From Stieleria maiorica (GTDB taxonomy: Bacteria; Planctomycetota; Planctomycetia; Pirellulales; Pirellulaceae): DNA of 64,000 nt. How positions within the stretch are numbered: position 1 is the stretch's first letter; every line of letters starts with the position of its first letter. Made by a program: the position numbers and the translations under genes. The notes beneath the pieces were generated by a model. It was not told the DNA's origin. It searched no databases and was given only the letters and a program-made list of their open reading frames with translations. Positions 54,880 through 62,925 of the stretch are shown here, in pieces. The DNA is taken from assembly GCF_008035925.1 (NCBI RefSeq), contig NZ_CP036264.1:6419641-6483640 (forward strand), given 5' to 3'.

Positions 54880-57341
54880 GGTTGTGTCCTGATCTGTAGT
54901 TCAACGTATTCCCAGTCGCGGCCCCAGAGCTGCCCGTAACCGTTGACAGCCCCAAGGGTCATCGTTGCGATCGCCGGCATGGAGCGTAGTTCATCGCCAT
55001 AATGACTCGCCTGGAACACGCCCCCGGATTGATGAAGTTGGTGGAGTTTGACACGCCAACCGATGTCGTCACTATGGTTCGCTGCGGCCTCGATCCCTTC
55101 CAGCATGGCGGTGACCAACGAATCGTAGAGCCTGGGTTCAATCCAGCCGACCAGCCCTGGAGGTTGATACTCCAGTGCCGCCAGATTGTGATTCAGATAG
55201 CGTCCCCTGTCGTCCTGGAACTTGTGTTGCCACGTCACCACCACCGCGCGGCGACGTGCGGCGGCTCGACTGGCGGGGGTTCCGATGGCCGATACAGCGG
55301 CCTGCACGGCATCATCGTCACCACGATCGACCGGTACGTCGCGTTGCAGCGTATCGATCAACAGCACTTCCAAACGATCCGCGACTTCCTGGTCCATGAG
55401 CAGGCTGCTGCGACGCAGGGCGGGAAGCAGCGTTGCCGATGCGTCCAGCCAGGCAGCCAATTCGGTCCACGCTTGATCGTCTTGGATCTGTCGCCATTGG
55501 ATACGTGCCCGCATCAGGTTGCCATGCCAGCGGGTGTACTCCCACGGACCGACATGTGCGATCACCTCACCGGAGGCCCTGGATTGCAGCGGCTGGACGG
55601 TTTCCAGCGGATCGAGGTCGTACCGGCCCCAGGAGTCGTCGAGCTCTTGCATCTTGTCCCGGAAGGGATCGTACCGACTCATTTCGTCGTCCGCCAATCC
55701 CGTCATCGGCAACCAGACTGACGGGGCACTCCCGACGGATTCTTGTCGGGCTTCACGGAGCAATTCGGACCGCAGCGTTGCATCCATGGCGGGGACCGAG
55801 AGCACCTGGGCGACGGCAAAACCGATCGGCAGCAACACGATCACCCCGACCACGCCGCCGCCGGCGACGAAGGTCCACGGTCGGTCCGTTGTGTCCATGT
55901 ATCGCCGCATCATCACGCACGTCGCCACCATCGGAGCGAGCCCGCAGAGGATCAACCCGTAGATCGGGAATCCCAATGAGATGCAGGCAAACACCAGCCA
56001 GCCGACCACAACCAACGAAAGGATCGGGGCCAGGATGACCGACAAAATCAGCGTGCGGACAACTTGGCTGACCCACTGAGAGATCGAATAGATCCAAACG
56101 ACGATCATCAGCATCGTCACCAGCGACGGCAATCCCGCGGCGAAATCGGAGACCGCGTCCCGATGAACGACCGTCAGATTCCAAAGTCCATACAGCAACA
56201 ACGAACAGCAAAGAATGGCGATCGGCACCGCGTGCAATGCGAGGTGCGTCTTGGTGGGAGAGACGCCGCGGTCGGCCAAAAAACGCACCCGCTCGGATGC
56301 CCCGTCGTGCTTGAACACGCTGACCCCCAACCAGCAAACGGCCAAGGGGGCCAGCGGCAACAGCCAAAACAATAACCCCGTGATGCCGCGGTACCGATCC
56401 ACCGCCGCAAGTTGAATGGCCGCGAGGAAGCTGATCAGCAGCATGCCGACCAACACCAGCAACATGCCCCGGGCCGAGCAAATCGATTGCCAAATGATCG
56501 GCGCGACCTGGGTGCCGAAGGTCGGCGGGATCGCTTCATTCGTTTCCCGCGCCGGGGAATGCGTCGAGACGTCCAACAGCGGCGTCACCGTGGGGGCATC
56601 CGCTGCGCCGAGCGTGCCGATCGCCGCCCGGTAGGTCAGCGGCGTCACGATCGCAATCCCCAACAGCGTGAACCCAAAGTTGATCCAATCCAGTTGTCCC
56701 GCCTGCAGCGAACGGCCGACATACTCCGAAACCAACGATGTCGCGATCAACGGCGAGAACGCCAAGGGGATCAACGCGATCAACGAATAAAATTGGTTCT
56801 TGATCCGCCAGGCGACAAAAAAGCCCGCCACCAAGACGAACAACGAATGGGAGATCCAGACCGGATAGCTGAACGGGTTGCCGGAATAGCCGGTCGTACC
56901 GCCGATCGTCCAGTACGATGTCTCGCGTCGTCCAAGGCCAAACGTCGTGATGACCAGCAGCGCAAACAGCCACATCACGGCCAGACCCGCCATCGCAACC
57001 ATTAATTTGGTCGTCGCGATCCGCTTGGCCGAGATCGGCAGCAAGGCCAGCCAATCGATGGTCCGTTGCGACCGCTCCTGGCCGACCAGCAACGGTCCCG
57101 CCCCGGTCGCGAACAGACCCGGAAAGACCAGCATCGTCACTTCGTGGGGCAACCGAAAACCGACGTGACCCCCCGTCACGGCACCCAGCATGGCGTTGAT
57201 CACGATGATCAATAACGAGACGATCGCCAGCAGGGCAACCAGCGGTGCAAGTTGACGCGTTTCCTTCCACCAGAACCAGGCGGTCGACGAAGCTTCACGC
57301 CGCGTCGTTGTCAGTGCAGAAAGTGTTGCTTCGGTGGTCAT
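54876..57341 (-). CDS. ABC-2 type transporter permease
   Basis: 821 residues with about 12-14 hydrophobic segments in the first 600 and a long C-terminal extracytoplasmic or cytoplasmic part. The N-terminus WFWWKETRQLAPLVALLAIVS and GPLLVGQERSQRTIDWLALLPISAKRIATTK are typical of ABC-2 export permeases; SERVRFLADRGVSPTKTHL is the second cytoplasmic coupling loop. Works with the ATPase encoded 83 bp upstream. ATG 57341 (MTTEATLS) is chosen because the upstream frame has no similarity. Substrate unknown. Confidence 0.83.
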   Translation of the reverse strand: MTTEATLSALTTTRREASSTAWFWWKETRQLAPLVALLAIVSLLIIVINAMLGAVTGGHVGFRLPHEVTMLVFPGLFATGAGPLLVGQERSQRTIDWLALLPISAKRIATTKLMVAMAGLAVMWLFALLVITTFGLGRRETSYWTIGGTTGYSGNPFSYPVWISHSLFVLVAGFFVAWRIKNQFYSLIALIPLAFSPLIATSLVSEYVGRSLQAGQLDWINFGFTLLGIAIVTPLTYRAAIGTLGAADAPTVTPLLDVSTHSPARETNEAIPPTFGTQVAPIIWQSICSARGMLLVLVGMLLISFLAAIQLAAVDRYRGITGLLFWLLPLAPLAVCWLGVSVFKHDGASERVRFLADRGVSPTKTHLALHAVPIAILCCSLLLYGLWNLTVVHRDAVSDFAAGLPSLVTMLMIVVWIYSISQWVSQVVRTLILSVILAPILSLVVVGWLVFACISLGFPIYGLILCGLAPMVATCVMMRRYMDTTDRPWTFVAGGGVVGVIVLLPIGFAVAQVLSVPAMDATLRSELLREARQESVGSAPSVWLPMTGLADDEMSRYDPFRDKMQELDDSWGRYDLDPLETVQPLQSRASGEVIAHVGPWEYTRWHGNLMRARIQWRQIQDDQAWTELAAWLDASATLLPALRRSSLLMDQEVADRLEVLLIDTLQRDVPVDRGDDDAVQAAVSAIGTPASRAAARRRAVVVTWQHKFQDDRGRYLNHNLAALEYQPPGLVGWIEPRLYDSLVTAMLEGIEAAANHSDDIGWRVKLHQLHQSGGVFQASHYGDELRSMPAIATMTLGAVNGYGQLWGRDWEYVELQIRTQP

Positions 57342-57424
57342 GTCAAGAAAAGTCGTTGGTGTGCAGATCTCAGCGAGGGGGAGGCCCGGACGCTTGCGCG
57401 TGCCGGCTGATCTCAACCATCCGA

Positions 57425-58396
57425 TCAGATGGCCGCACTCATCGCCGGTGCCGGACGGTCGGTCGTGCAGGCGACGAAGATCTCCTCCAACGTCGCCACC
57501 CGCGTCCGGACCTCCGTCACGCCAGGTGTGTCGCGAAGCCCATGAACCATTTCGGGCGTTAAATGCCGGACGAACCATTGACGCGAACGCCCCGAGGTTT
57601 CCTCGGTCAACACTTCGGCCGGATCCGGAGGCGGTGCGATCGATCGCAGCGGATCGTCGACGTCAAGGACCACTTCATGAATCGATTCGCGGATCTCCGC
57701 CAGCGGGCCGTGCAAGCGGATCCGGCCGCGATGCAGAATCGCGATCGTGTCGGCAACCCGTTCGACTTCGCTGATCTGATGACTGGACAGGAACACCGTT
57801 CGTCCCGTCGCCGCGCGGTCGATCATCGATTCGAGAAAGTTGCGACGCACCTTGGGATCTAAACCACTGGTCGGTTCGTCCAGAATCAACACCGACGGGT
57901 CGTGGGCCAACGCGAGCGACAGTGCAACTTTCGCCCGCTGACCTTTGGAAAGGTGACGGATCTTCTGTTCGGGGCGGATGTCATAGCGTCGAATCGCTGC
58001 TTCGTAGTTCGGCAAAAACGAGGCGTCGTAGAACGATGCGGTGAAACCGCCGATCTGGGCGACCGACATCCAATCGTACAGCGCCGGTGCGTCGGAGACG
58101 TAGCCGATTTGACGCCGCACGCCCTGCGGGTCGCGTAGCGGGTTGATCCCGCACACCGAACACGAACCACTGGTCGGTTTCTGGAACCCGGTCAAGATCC
58201 GAATCATCGTCGTCTTTCCCGCACCGTTTTCGCCCAACAGCGCGAACACCGTTCCTGGCCGGATTTCCAAGCTGACACCCATCAACGCGTCGCAACGACG
58301 GAAGTGCATCGTCAGGGCGTCGGTCGTGATCACGGGTTCCATCGCACTTTGACTCCGCTCGTCTTGAAGGTCGTTTGTTGCTGTTTCGTTACTCAT
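57425..58396 (-). CDS. ABC transporter ATP-binding protein
   Basis: 323 residues. Walker A GENGAGKT at 55-62, the signature LSKGQ at 149-153, Walker B VLILDEP at 169-175 with catalytic Glu174, then SSHQISEVERVADTIAILHRGR (H-loop His). The 100-residue C-terminal extension is typical of YtrB/CcmA-type exporters. The start overlaps the GntR gene by 8 bp. It powers the permease encoded next. Confidence 0.93.
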   Translation of the reverse strand: MSNETATNDLQDERSQSAMEPVITTDALTMHFRRCDALMGVSLEIRPGTVFALLGENGAGKTTMIRILTGFQKPTSGSCSVCGINPLRDPQGVRRQIGYVSDAPALYDWMSVAQIGGFTASFYDASFLPNYEAAIRRYDIRPEQKIRHLSKGQRAKVALSLALAHDPSVLILDEPTSGLDPKVRRNFLESMIDRAATGRTVFLSSHQISEVERVADTIAILHRGRIRLHGPLAEIRESIHEVVLDVDDPLRSIAPPPDPAEVLTEETSGRSRQWFVRHLTPEMVHGLRDTPGVTEVRTRVATLEEIFVACTTDRPAPAMSAAI

Positions 58397-58832
58397 CTTT
58401 GACGCCCCCGTTCTCCCCCGGATCGGTCGACGTCACCAAGACCGCCGGCTCGGTGTCGCTCAGCTCGCGAAGGTGGTCCTCCACGAACGTCTTGATCTGC
58501 TTTTTCGAAAGCCCCGCGTGCCAGGCTTCCGACAAAACCGATCCGATCCGCTCGTTCAACACCGTCTCGCGCTCGCTGCGACAGATCTCCACCGCGCCGT
58601 CGCGAACGACCATGCCGCGGCCGCGAAGTGTTTCGATCACCCCGTCGGCTTGCAGTTGATTGAAAGCCCGGGCGACCGTGTTGGGATTGAGCGCGACTTG
58701 GTTGCTGAGCGCGCGGACGCTCGGCAACAATTGCCCCGGGCGGATCGTGCCCGCGGCAACGGCGAACTTGACCTGCCGGACAAGCTGCAAATAGATCGCA
58801 ACGTCGCTTTGAACGTCGATCGAAAAAAACAT
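58389..58832 (-). CDS. GntR family (YtrA-type) transcriptional regulator
   Basis: 147 residues. An N-terminal winged helix (SVRALSNQVALNPNTVARAFNQL and ETLRGRGMVV) is followed by a short helical dimerisation tail, the YtrA subfamily layout, which normally represses a co-transcribed ABC transporter. ATG 58832 (MFFSIDVQSDV) is the natural start. The promoter/operator at 58867-58906 lies directly upstream, so the gene should repress its own operon. Confidence 0.9.
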   Translation of the reverse strand: MFFSIDVQSDVAIYLQLVRQVKFAVAAGTIRPGQLLPSVRALSNQVALNPNTVARAFNQLQADGVIETLRGRGMVVRDGAVEICRSERETVLNERIGSVLSEAWHAGLSKKQIKTFVEDHLRELSDTEPAVLVTSTDPGENGGVKDE

Positions 58833-58866
58833 GGCTGGACCTGTGGCAAGGAACCAGTGGGTTAGT

Positions 58867-58906
58867 GTGCTATTTAAATAGTACGGTGGTGCGAGTCCGC
58901 TGTCAA
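58867..58906 (-). promoter_or_regulatory. Sigma-70-type promoter with overlapping palindromic operator
   Basis: On the minus strand TTGACA (58906-58901) and TACTAT (58883-58878) are 17 bp apart, a near-consensus -35/-10 pair. The -10 is embedded in CTATTTAAATAG (58870-58881), a perfect 12-bp palindrome inside an 18-bp imperfect one (58867-58884). This is similar in form to YtrA-type GntR operators, so bound repressor should cover the -10 box. Confidence 0.75.
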
Positions 58907-58983
58907 TCACATTCTTTTTTCGTCGTGGCTGCCCTGATGATGCCGGCGGGCGTCAACCACCATTAGGCTTTGTCCCGCAACCC

Positions 58984-59060
58984 GTAGCGGAAGCCGCCAA
59001 GGTTTTCGTCTCGCAGCAGTCCACACGGGAAAAGCCGAAATTCTTGGCGAATTCCGCTAC
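58984..59060. repeat. Copy of dispersed GTAGCGGAA...CGCCAAG repeat (full palindrome)
   Basis: Left arm GTAGCGGAAGCCGCCAAG and right arm ...CTTGGCGAATTCCGCTAC are complementary apart from a few positions, over 77 bp in total. The best-preserved member in the window. Confidence 0.75.
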
Positions 59061-59156
59061 CACATATGACCCAGTTACCGAAGTCCGAATCAAGCACTCG
59101 ACAACTGCGGATACTGACTCCAATCTTCCTGATCACTTTCCAAAACTGCCATCGCG

Positions 59157-59969
59157 ATGCCTGAAGGACACAAGACACATTTCTATGCCCGAGAGCACAC
59201 CGGCTGGTTTTCCGGCCAACCGCTGAGGGTGACCAGTCCGCAAGGCCGGTTCCGCCGCGACGCGCGCAAGGTTTCCGGAATTGTGTTTGATCATTGCGAG
59301 GCGGTCGGCAAACACCTGTTTTATCACTTCGAAAACGATCGAATGATTCATGTCCATCTCGGCCGCTATGGGAAATACCGAGCGCACGATGCGCCGCCTC
59401 CGCCGGCGGTCGGACTGGTCCGCATGCGGCTGGTGGGGCCGGCGAAAACGCTCGATCTAAACGGACCAACGACGTGCCGTGTCATCGACAGGCAGACCCG
59501 CGAGGAAGTGGTCGGCAAACTGGGCCCCGACCCGCTGGCCGGTGGTTCATCGGCCCGCAAGAAAGCGATGGTTTGGGAAAAGATCCGAAGCAGCAAGAAG
59601 CCGATCGGCGCGTTGCTGTTGGATCAGTCGGTGATTGCCGGCGTCGGGAATATCTTTCGCGCCGAGTTGTTCTTCGAGACCTTGCTTGATCCGAGGACTG
59701 CCGGTACCGCAATCGATGAGGTGACGTTCGATGTGCTTTGGCAGTCCCTGATCAAGATGATGCGGAAGGGTTTGAAGTACGGGAAGATCGTGACGGTCAC
59801 GGCCAAGGAAGCCGGCGCGCCGCTTTCCAAACTCGAAGGTCGCGATCGGTTTCGGGTGTATGGCAAAGCGACCTGCCCGCGATGCCAACATTCGATCGAA
59901 ACCATCGAAATCGCGGCACGGAATCTGTATTGGTGCCCGCGGTGCCAAGCGAACACGACGGTGGGATAA
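59157..59969 (+). CDS. Fpg/Nei family DNA glycosylase (endonuclease VIII-like)
   Basis: 270 residues. MPEGHKTHF gives the catalytic Pro2 and Glu3; the beta-clamp lysine is Lys52 in VGKHL. The helix-two-turn-helix is QSVIAGVGNIFRAELFF, and the zinc finger lies in the C-terminal 35 residues (TCPRCQ and WCPRCQ). MPEGH favours the Nei branch over Fpg, whose proteins start MPELPE. It removes oxidised bases and nicks the abasic site. Alone on the plus strand. Confidence 0.92.
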   Translation: MPEGHKTHFYAREHTGWFSGQPLRVTSPQGRFRRDARKVSGIVFDHCEAVGKHLFYHFENDRMIHVHLGRYGKYRAHDAPPPPAVGLVRMRLVGPAKTLDLNGPTTCRVIDRQTREEVVGKLGPDPLAGGSSARKKAMVWEKIRSSKKPIGALLLDQSVIAGVGNIFRAELFFETLLDPRTAGTAIDEVTFDVLWQSLIKMMRKGLKYGKIVTVTAKEAGAPLSKLEGRDRFRVYGKATCPRCQHSIETIEIAARNLYWCPRCQANTTVG

Positions 59970-59995
59970 CCGCGCCGAATCCAAGGGCAAGGATT

Positions 59996-60030
59996 CAGCA
60001 ACCGTTGGTGTCTAGCCTTTAGGCGATTCC
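59996..60030. repeat. 35-bp dispersed repeat, copy B
   Basis: Identical to the reverse complement of 39409-39443. It begins 26 bp after the DNA glycosylase stop. Confidence 0.9.
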
Positions 60031-60104
60031 GGTCGCTGCTCGGGAGGTGAAATGTATTGCTGATTCATTTCGATATCGTCTCGCAATGAAACGAGTCTAA
60101 AACC

Positions 60105-60169
60105 CTTGCCTGGAAACATTGTCTTGTTCGCAATGGCAGGGAAATTGGTCAGCAATGATTTTCACGATC
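60105..60169. repeat. Weak dispersed repeat related to 21991-22046
   Basis: Shares the 14-bp core ACATTGTCTTGTTC and the word TGGTC(A/T)GCAAT, in the same order and at similar spacing, with 21991-22046. Confidence 0.5.
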
Positions 60170-60222
60170 CTAATGGCGACAGGCGACCGCCCGGAAGGGC
60201 CGTCGTACTCGGAGCACCGTCG

Positions 60223-61062
60223 CTACACCGGGCGGATGCGATGGACTTGGCCGCTGCGGAAGTGTCGGCGGGTTCCATCGACGATCAACTCCAGTGATCC
60301 GTCGTCGGCGATTCCGGTGCAGTGCCCGGTGATCAGTTCGCGGCTCTGCCTGAGCGACAGTTCATTGCCGGCGAGCGCACAACGCATTCGGTATTGCTGG
60401 ATCAGTGCGGCCGGATCGTCGGCGATCTCGTCAAGCATTTCGGCGAGTGACTCCGCGTGGGCGCTCAACAGCGCTTCGCGACCGACGTGTCGCGTGGTGA
60501 TTTCGGCGATCGACGCCGGCGGGGTGGCGTGCGGGGTATTCAGATCGGGTTTGCCGTTCAGGTTCAACCCGACGCCGATCACCAACCGCCGATCGATCGA
60601 GGCGGCCGTTTCGATCAGGATGCCGCCGAGTTTAAAAAGTGCCGGCGCGGCGGCAGGCTCGGGTGAGCGCAGGACGCAGATGTCGTTGGGCCATTTCAGC
60701 GCGACGCGGCAGGGGGCGCAGGCGAATTCGATGGCACGTGCGACGGCGACGCCGACGGCCGGGGACAAGACGGCGGCACAGTGCTGGGCCAGGTCAAAGT
60801 CCACGGCCAGTGAAAACGTCAACGCGTCTTCTTTGCTGACCCAGGCGTTGCCGTGCCGCCCGCGGCCGGCGGTCTGGCGATCAGCCAGGTAGAGCCGCGG
60901 CAACAAACCTTCGTCGATCTGTCCGGATTGCAGGTCGGCCAGCGCGTCGCTGTTGGTCGACGCGGTGCTCTGGCGATAAACCGCCGACGCGATCACTCCG
61001 TCCCTGATCAGTTCACCGAGCGTGTGCCTTAAGCCGGGGGTGACGTCGGGGTCACAGTTCAA
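60223..61062 (-). CDS. birA: Biotin--[acetyl-CoA-carboxylase] ligase
   Basis: 279 residues, monofunctional (no N-terminal DNA-binding domain). The biotinyl-AMP site GRGRHGNAW is followed by TFSLAV, the LKWPNDI motif and KLGGILIE; the C-terminal SH3-like part ends GSLELIVDGTRRHFRSG. It attaches biotin to the carboxyl carrier protein. The start is inferred as TTG 61062, which overlaps the stop of the small upstream gene in TTGA; longer in-frame extensions run through that other gene in the wrong frame. GTG starts further in are possible. Confidence 0.85.
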   Translation of the reverse strand: MNCDPDVTPGLRHTLGELIRDGVIASAVYRQSTASTNSDALADLQSGQIDEGLLPRLYLADRQTAGRGRHGNAWVSKEDALTFSLAVDFDLAQHCAAVLSPAVGVAVARAIEFACAPCRVALKWPNDICVLRSPEPAAAPALFKLGGILIETAASIDRRLVIGVGLNLNGKPDLNTPHATPPASIAEITTRHVGREALLSAHAESLAEMLDEIADDPAALIQQYRMRCALAGNELSLRQSRELITGHCTGIADDGSLELIVDGTRRHFRSGQVHRIRPV

Positions 61063-61238
61063 AACGGCATCCAAAGTCCGAGCGACATCCAAGTAACGAG
61101 TGCAAACAAAAATAGCAATCCGATGGCGACGAGCTGCCAGTGCAGCGGTGTGTCTCGGGAACGCAGCGGTGTGCCGAATTCCCGCTCGACGAAATCGTCG
61201 TAGTCGAAATCGTCGTCTTCGTCGTTGTCGTAACTCAT
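61059..61238 (-). CDS. 59-residue acidic membrane protein upstream of birA
   Basis: 59 residues. The N-terminal 18 are strongly acidic (NDEDDDFDYDDF), followed by a short basic stretch and one membrane helix (about 35-55, LVAIGLLFLFALVTWMSLGL). The stop overlaps the birA TTG start, a typical coupled pair. ATG 61238 lies 76 bp after the DUF1501 stop. No family is recognised; the acidic-plus-helix layout recurs in small planctomycete proteins. Confidence 0.65.
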   Translation of the reverse strand: MSYDNDEDDDFDYDDFVEREFGTPLRSRDTPLHWQLVAIGLLFLFALVTWMSLGLWMPF

Positions 61239-61314
61239 CCGAGTCTTCGATTGATGGGATCAGCTTCCAGCGTGTCAAACCGTGGCGGCAGGCTGGCAGC
61301 CTATCCCACATCGG

Positions 61315-62835
61315 TTAGACGAACAATCCGAGCGGCCCGGCGGTGGAGCCGGCGGAGAAGAAGCTGCGGATGTTGGGGATCACGTCGACCAGATCCTGAT
61401 TGTTGCCGACGCCGAACCACATCGCCAGATCGGCGGCGAATTCGTCGACCGAGGTGGTCGGGATCAGCCGTCCCCGGCCGAGGTTCAGGCTGCCGGCAAA
61501 CGAATCGACGGGGTTGAGCAAGTCGGTCGGGTATTTGCCGAACAGTTTCCCGCCGTCGACGCTGCCGCCGGCGACGATCTGGTTACCACCCCAGGCGTGG
61601 TCGCTGCCCTGGCCGTTGGAGCCCAGGGTTCGGGCAAAGTCCGAGGCGGTGAACAGGGCGACATCGTTTTGAATGCCCAGTTCGACGGTGGCGTCATAGA
61701 ACGAACGGATCGCGCGGCTGACTTCGGCCAGATTGGTTTGTTGGGCCCCGATCAAGCCGCTGTGATTGTCCCAGCCGCCGTTGGTGACGAAAAAGATCTG
61801 ACGCGTCTGGCCCAGGGCCTGCCGGGCTCCGATCACCTTGGCAACCATCTTGAGCTGATTGCTGGGGTTCTCGTTGGCAAACGGTGTGTCGATCGTTACC
61901 GCATCGGTGGCGTCGTTGAATTGCAGTGCGGCTTCGGCCGAGTTGCGGTTGGTTTCGGCGAATGATTTTGCGATCAGATCGTTGTAGGTCTGGTCCAGGA
62001 TGTTGTTGATGGCCCGTGAATTCATCCGGTCCTGCCGTCCCAGGCTTCCCGCGTACCCGTTCACCTTGGTGGCACCGCCGGTTCCGATGGCGTAAGGAAT
62101 CACATCCGAACCGGTTTGGAACAGGTTCATTCCGTTGACCGAGATGTTCATCGAGACGGTCGGGTTCGAGTTGGTGCTTTGCAGCAGATCGGCCATCCGA
62201 CCGCCCCATCCGGTGATCTGGCTGCGTGATTGGGGAAACCCGGTCTGCCAGTGGCGTTGTAGGTCGGCATGAGAAAACAACCCGAGCGGAAGCCCGGCGC
62301 GGGCGTTGTATTGTGCCCGCGTGGTCGGTTCGACCAGCGATCCGACGTTGGCGACGAAGCTCAATTTCCCGGTGTTGTACAGCCCGGCCACACCGGTGGT
62401 GGACGGGTCGGGCAGCGGATCGGGCTGGGGATCGTCATAGGCTTGGGAGGCCATTCCGGGGTGCAGCCCAAAGTTTCTTGAATCGGGGCCGAGGATCGGA
62501 ACCAGCGTGCTTTGGTCCAGTGCCAGGCCGCCGGGGTTGTTCTCCGGGTCGTGGATCCCGCCGCGCACGCTGACGTAGTTTCCGTATTCGCCGCTGGTCG
62601 CCGTGCCGTCATAGGGCGCGAGCATGTTGTAGGAATCATTGCCGCCGAGCAGGAACAGGCAAACGATCGCCTTGTATCCGGTCGGATTGGTTTCGGCCGC
62701 CATCAGCGACTTGGTCGCCTGTAAATTCAACAGCGTTGCCATCAACGACGTGTTTGTCATCAGGCCGCATCCGCCGGCAGCTTGGAGCAGCGCGCGACGC
62801 GAATTGAAGACCGATTCGTTGCGGGGAAGAGTCAT
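61315..62835 (-). CDS. DUF1501 domain-containing protein (DUF1800-paired type)
   Basis: 506 residues. SRRALLQAAGGCG is a Tat-like start. The fold follows LFLLGGNDSYNMLAPYDGT (in place of [10 protein letters not shown]), the NFGLHPGM block, IFFVTNGGWDNHSGLIGAQQTNLAEVSRAI and SDHAWGGNQIVAGG. It is the variant that accompanies DUF1800 genes, here 90 bp upstream, rather than cytochrome c genes as at 37857. A secreted alkaline phosphatase-like hydrolase of unknown substrate. Confidence 0.9.
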   Translation of the reverse strand: MTLPRNESVFNSRRALLQAAGGCGLMTNTSLMATLLNLQATKSLMAAETNPTGYKAIVCLFLLGGNDSYNMLAPYDGTATSGEYGNYVSVRGGIHDPENNPGGLALDQSTLVPILGPDSRNFGLHPGMASQAYDDPQPDPLPDPSTTGVAGLYNTGKLSFVANVGSLVEPTTRAQYNARAGLPLGLFSHADLQRHWQTGFPQSRSQITGWGGRMADLLQSTNSNPTVSMNISVNGMNLFQTGSDVIPYAIGTGGATKVNGYAGSLGRQDRMNSRAINNILDQTYNDLIAKSFAETNRNSAEAALQFNDATDAVTIDTPFANENPSNQLKMVAKVIGARQALGQTRQIFFVTNGGWDNHSGLIGAQQTNLAEVSRAIRSFYDATVELGIQNDVALFTASDFARTLGSNGQGSDHAWGGNQIVAGGSVDGGKLFGKYPTDLLNPVDSFAGSLNLGRGRLIPTTSVDEFAADLAMWFGVGNNQDLVDVIPNIRSFFSAGSTAGPLGLFV

Positions 62836-62925
62836 GGCAATGGATCCGGAAGAGCAGAAAAGTGTTCGAAAGGCTCCGAGTCAACTCTCTCGAAGCGGCA
62901 ACGCGGCGATTGGACCGCACCCGGG

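Larger units (their letters stand above)
58833..59156. other. Intergenic region: GntR operon promoter and dispersed repeat
   Basis: 324 bp between divergent genes. It holds the GntR promoter/operator (58867-58906) and a 77-bp imperfect palindrome of the GTAGCGGAA family (58984-59060). Nothing recognisable for the Nei-type gene on the plus strand. Confidence 0.65.
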
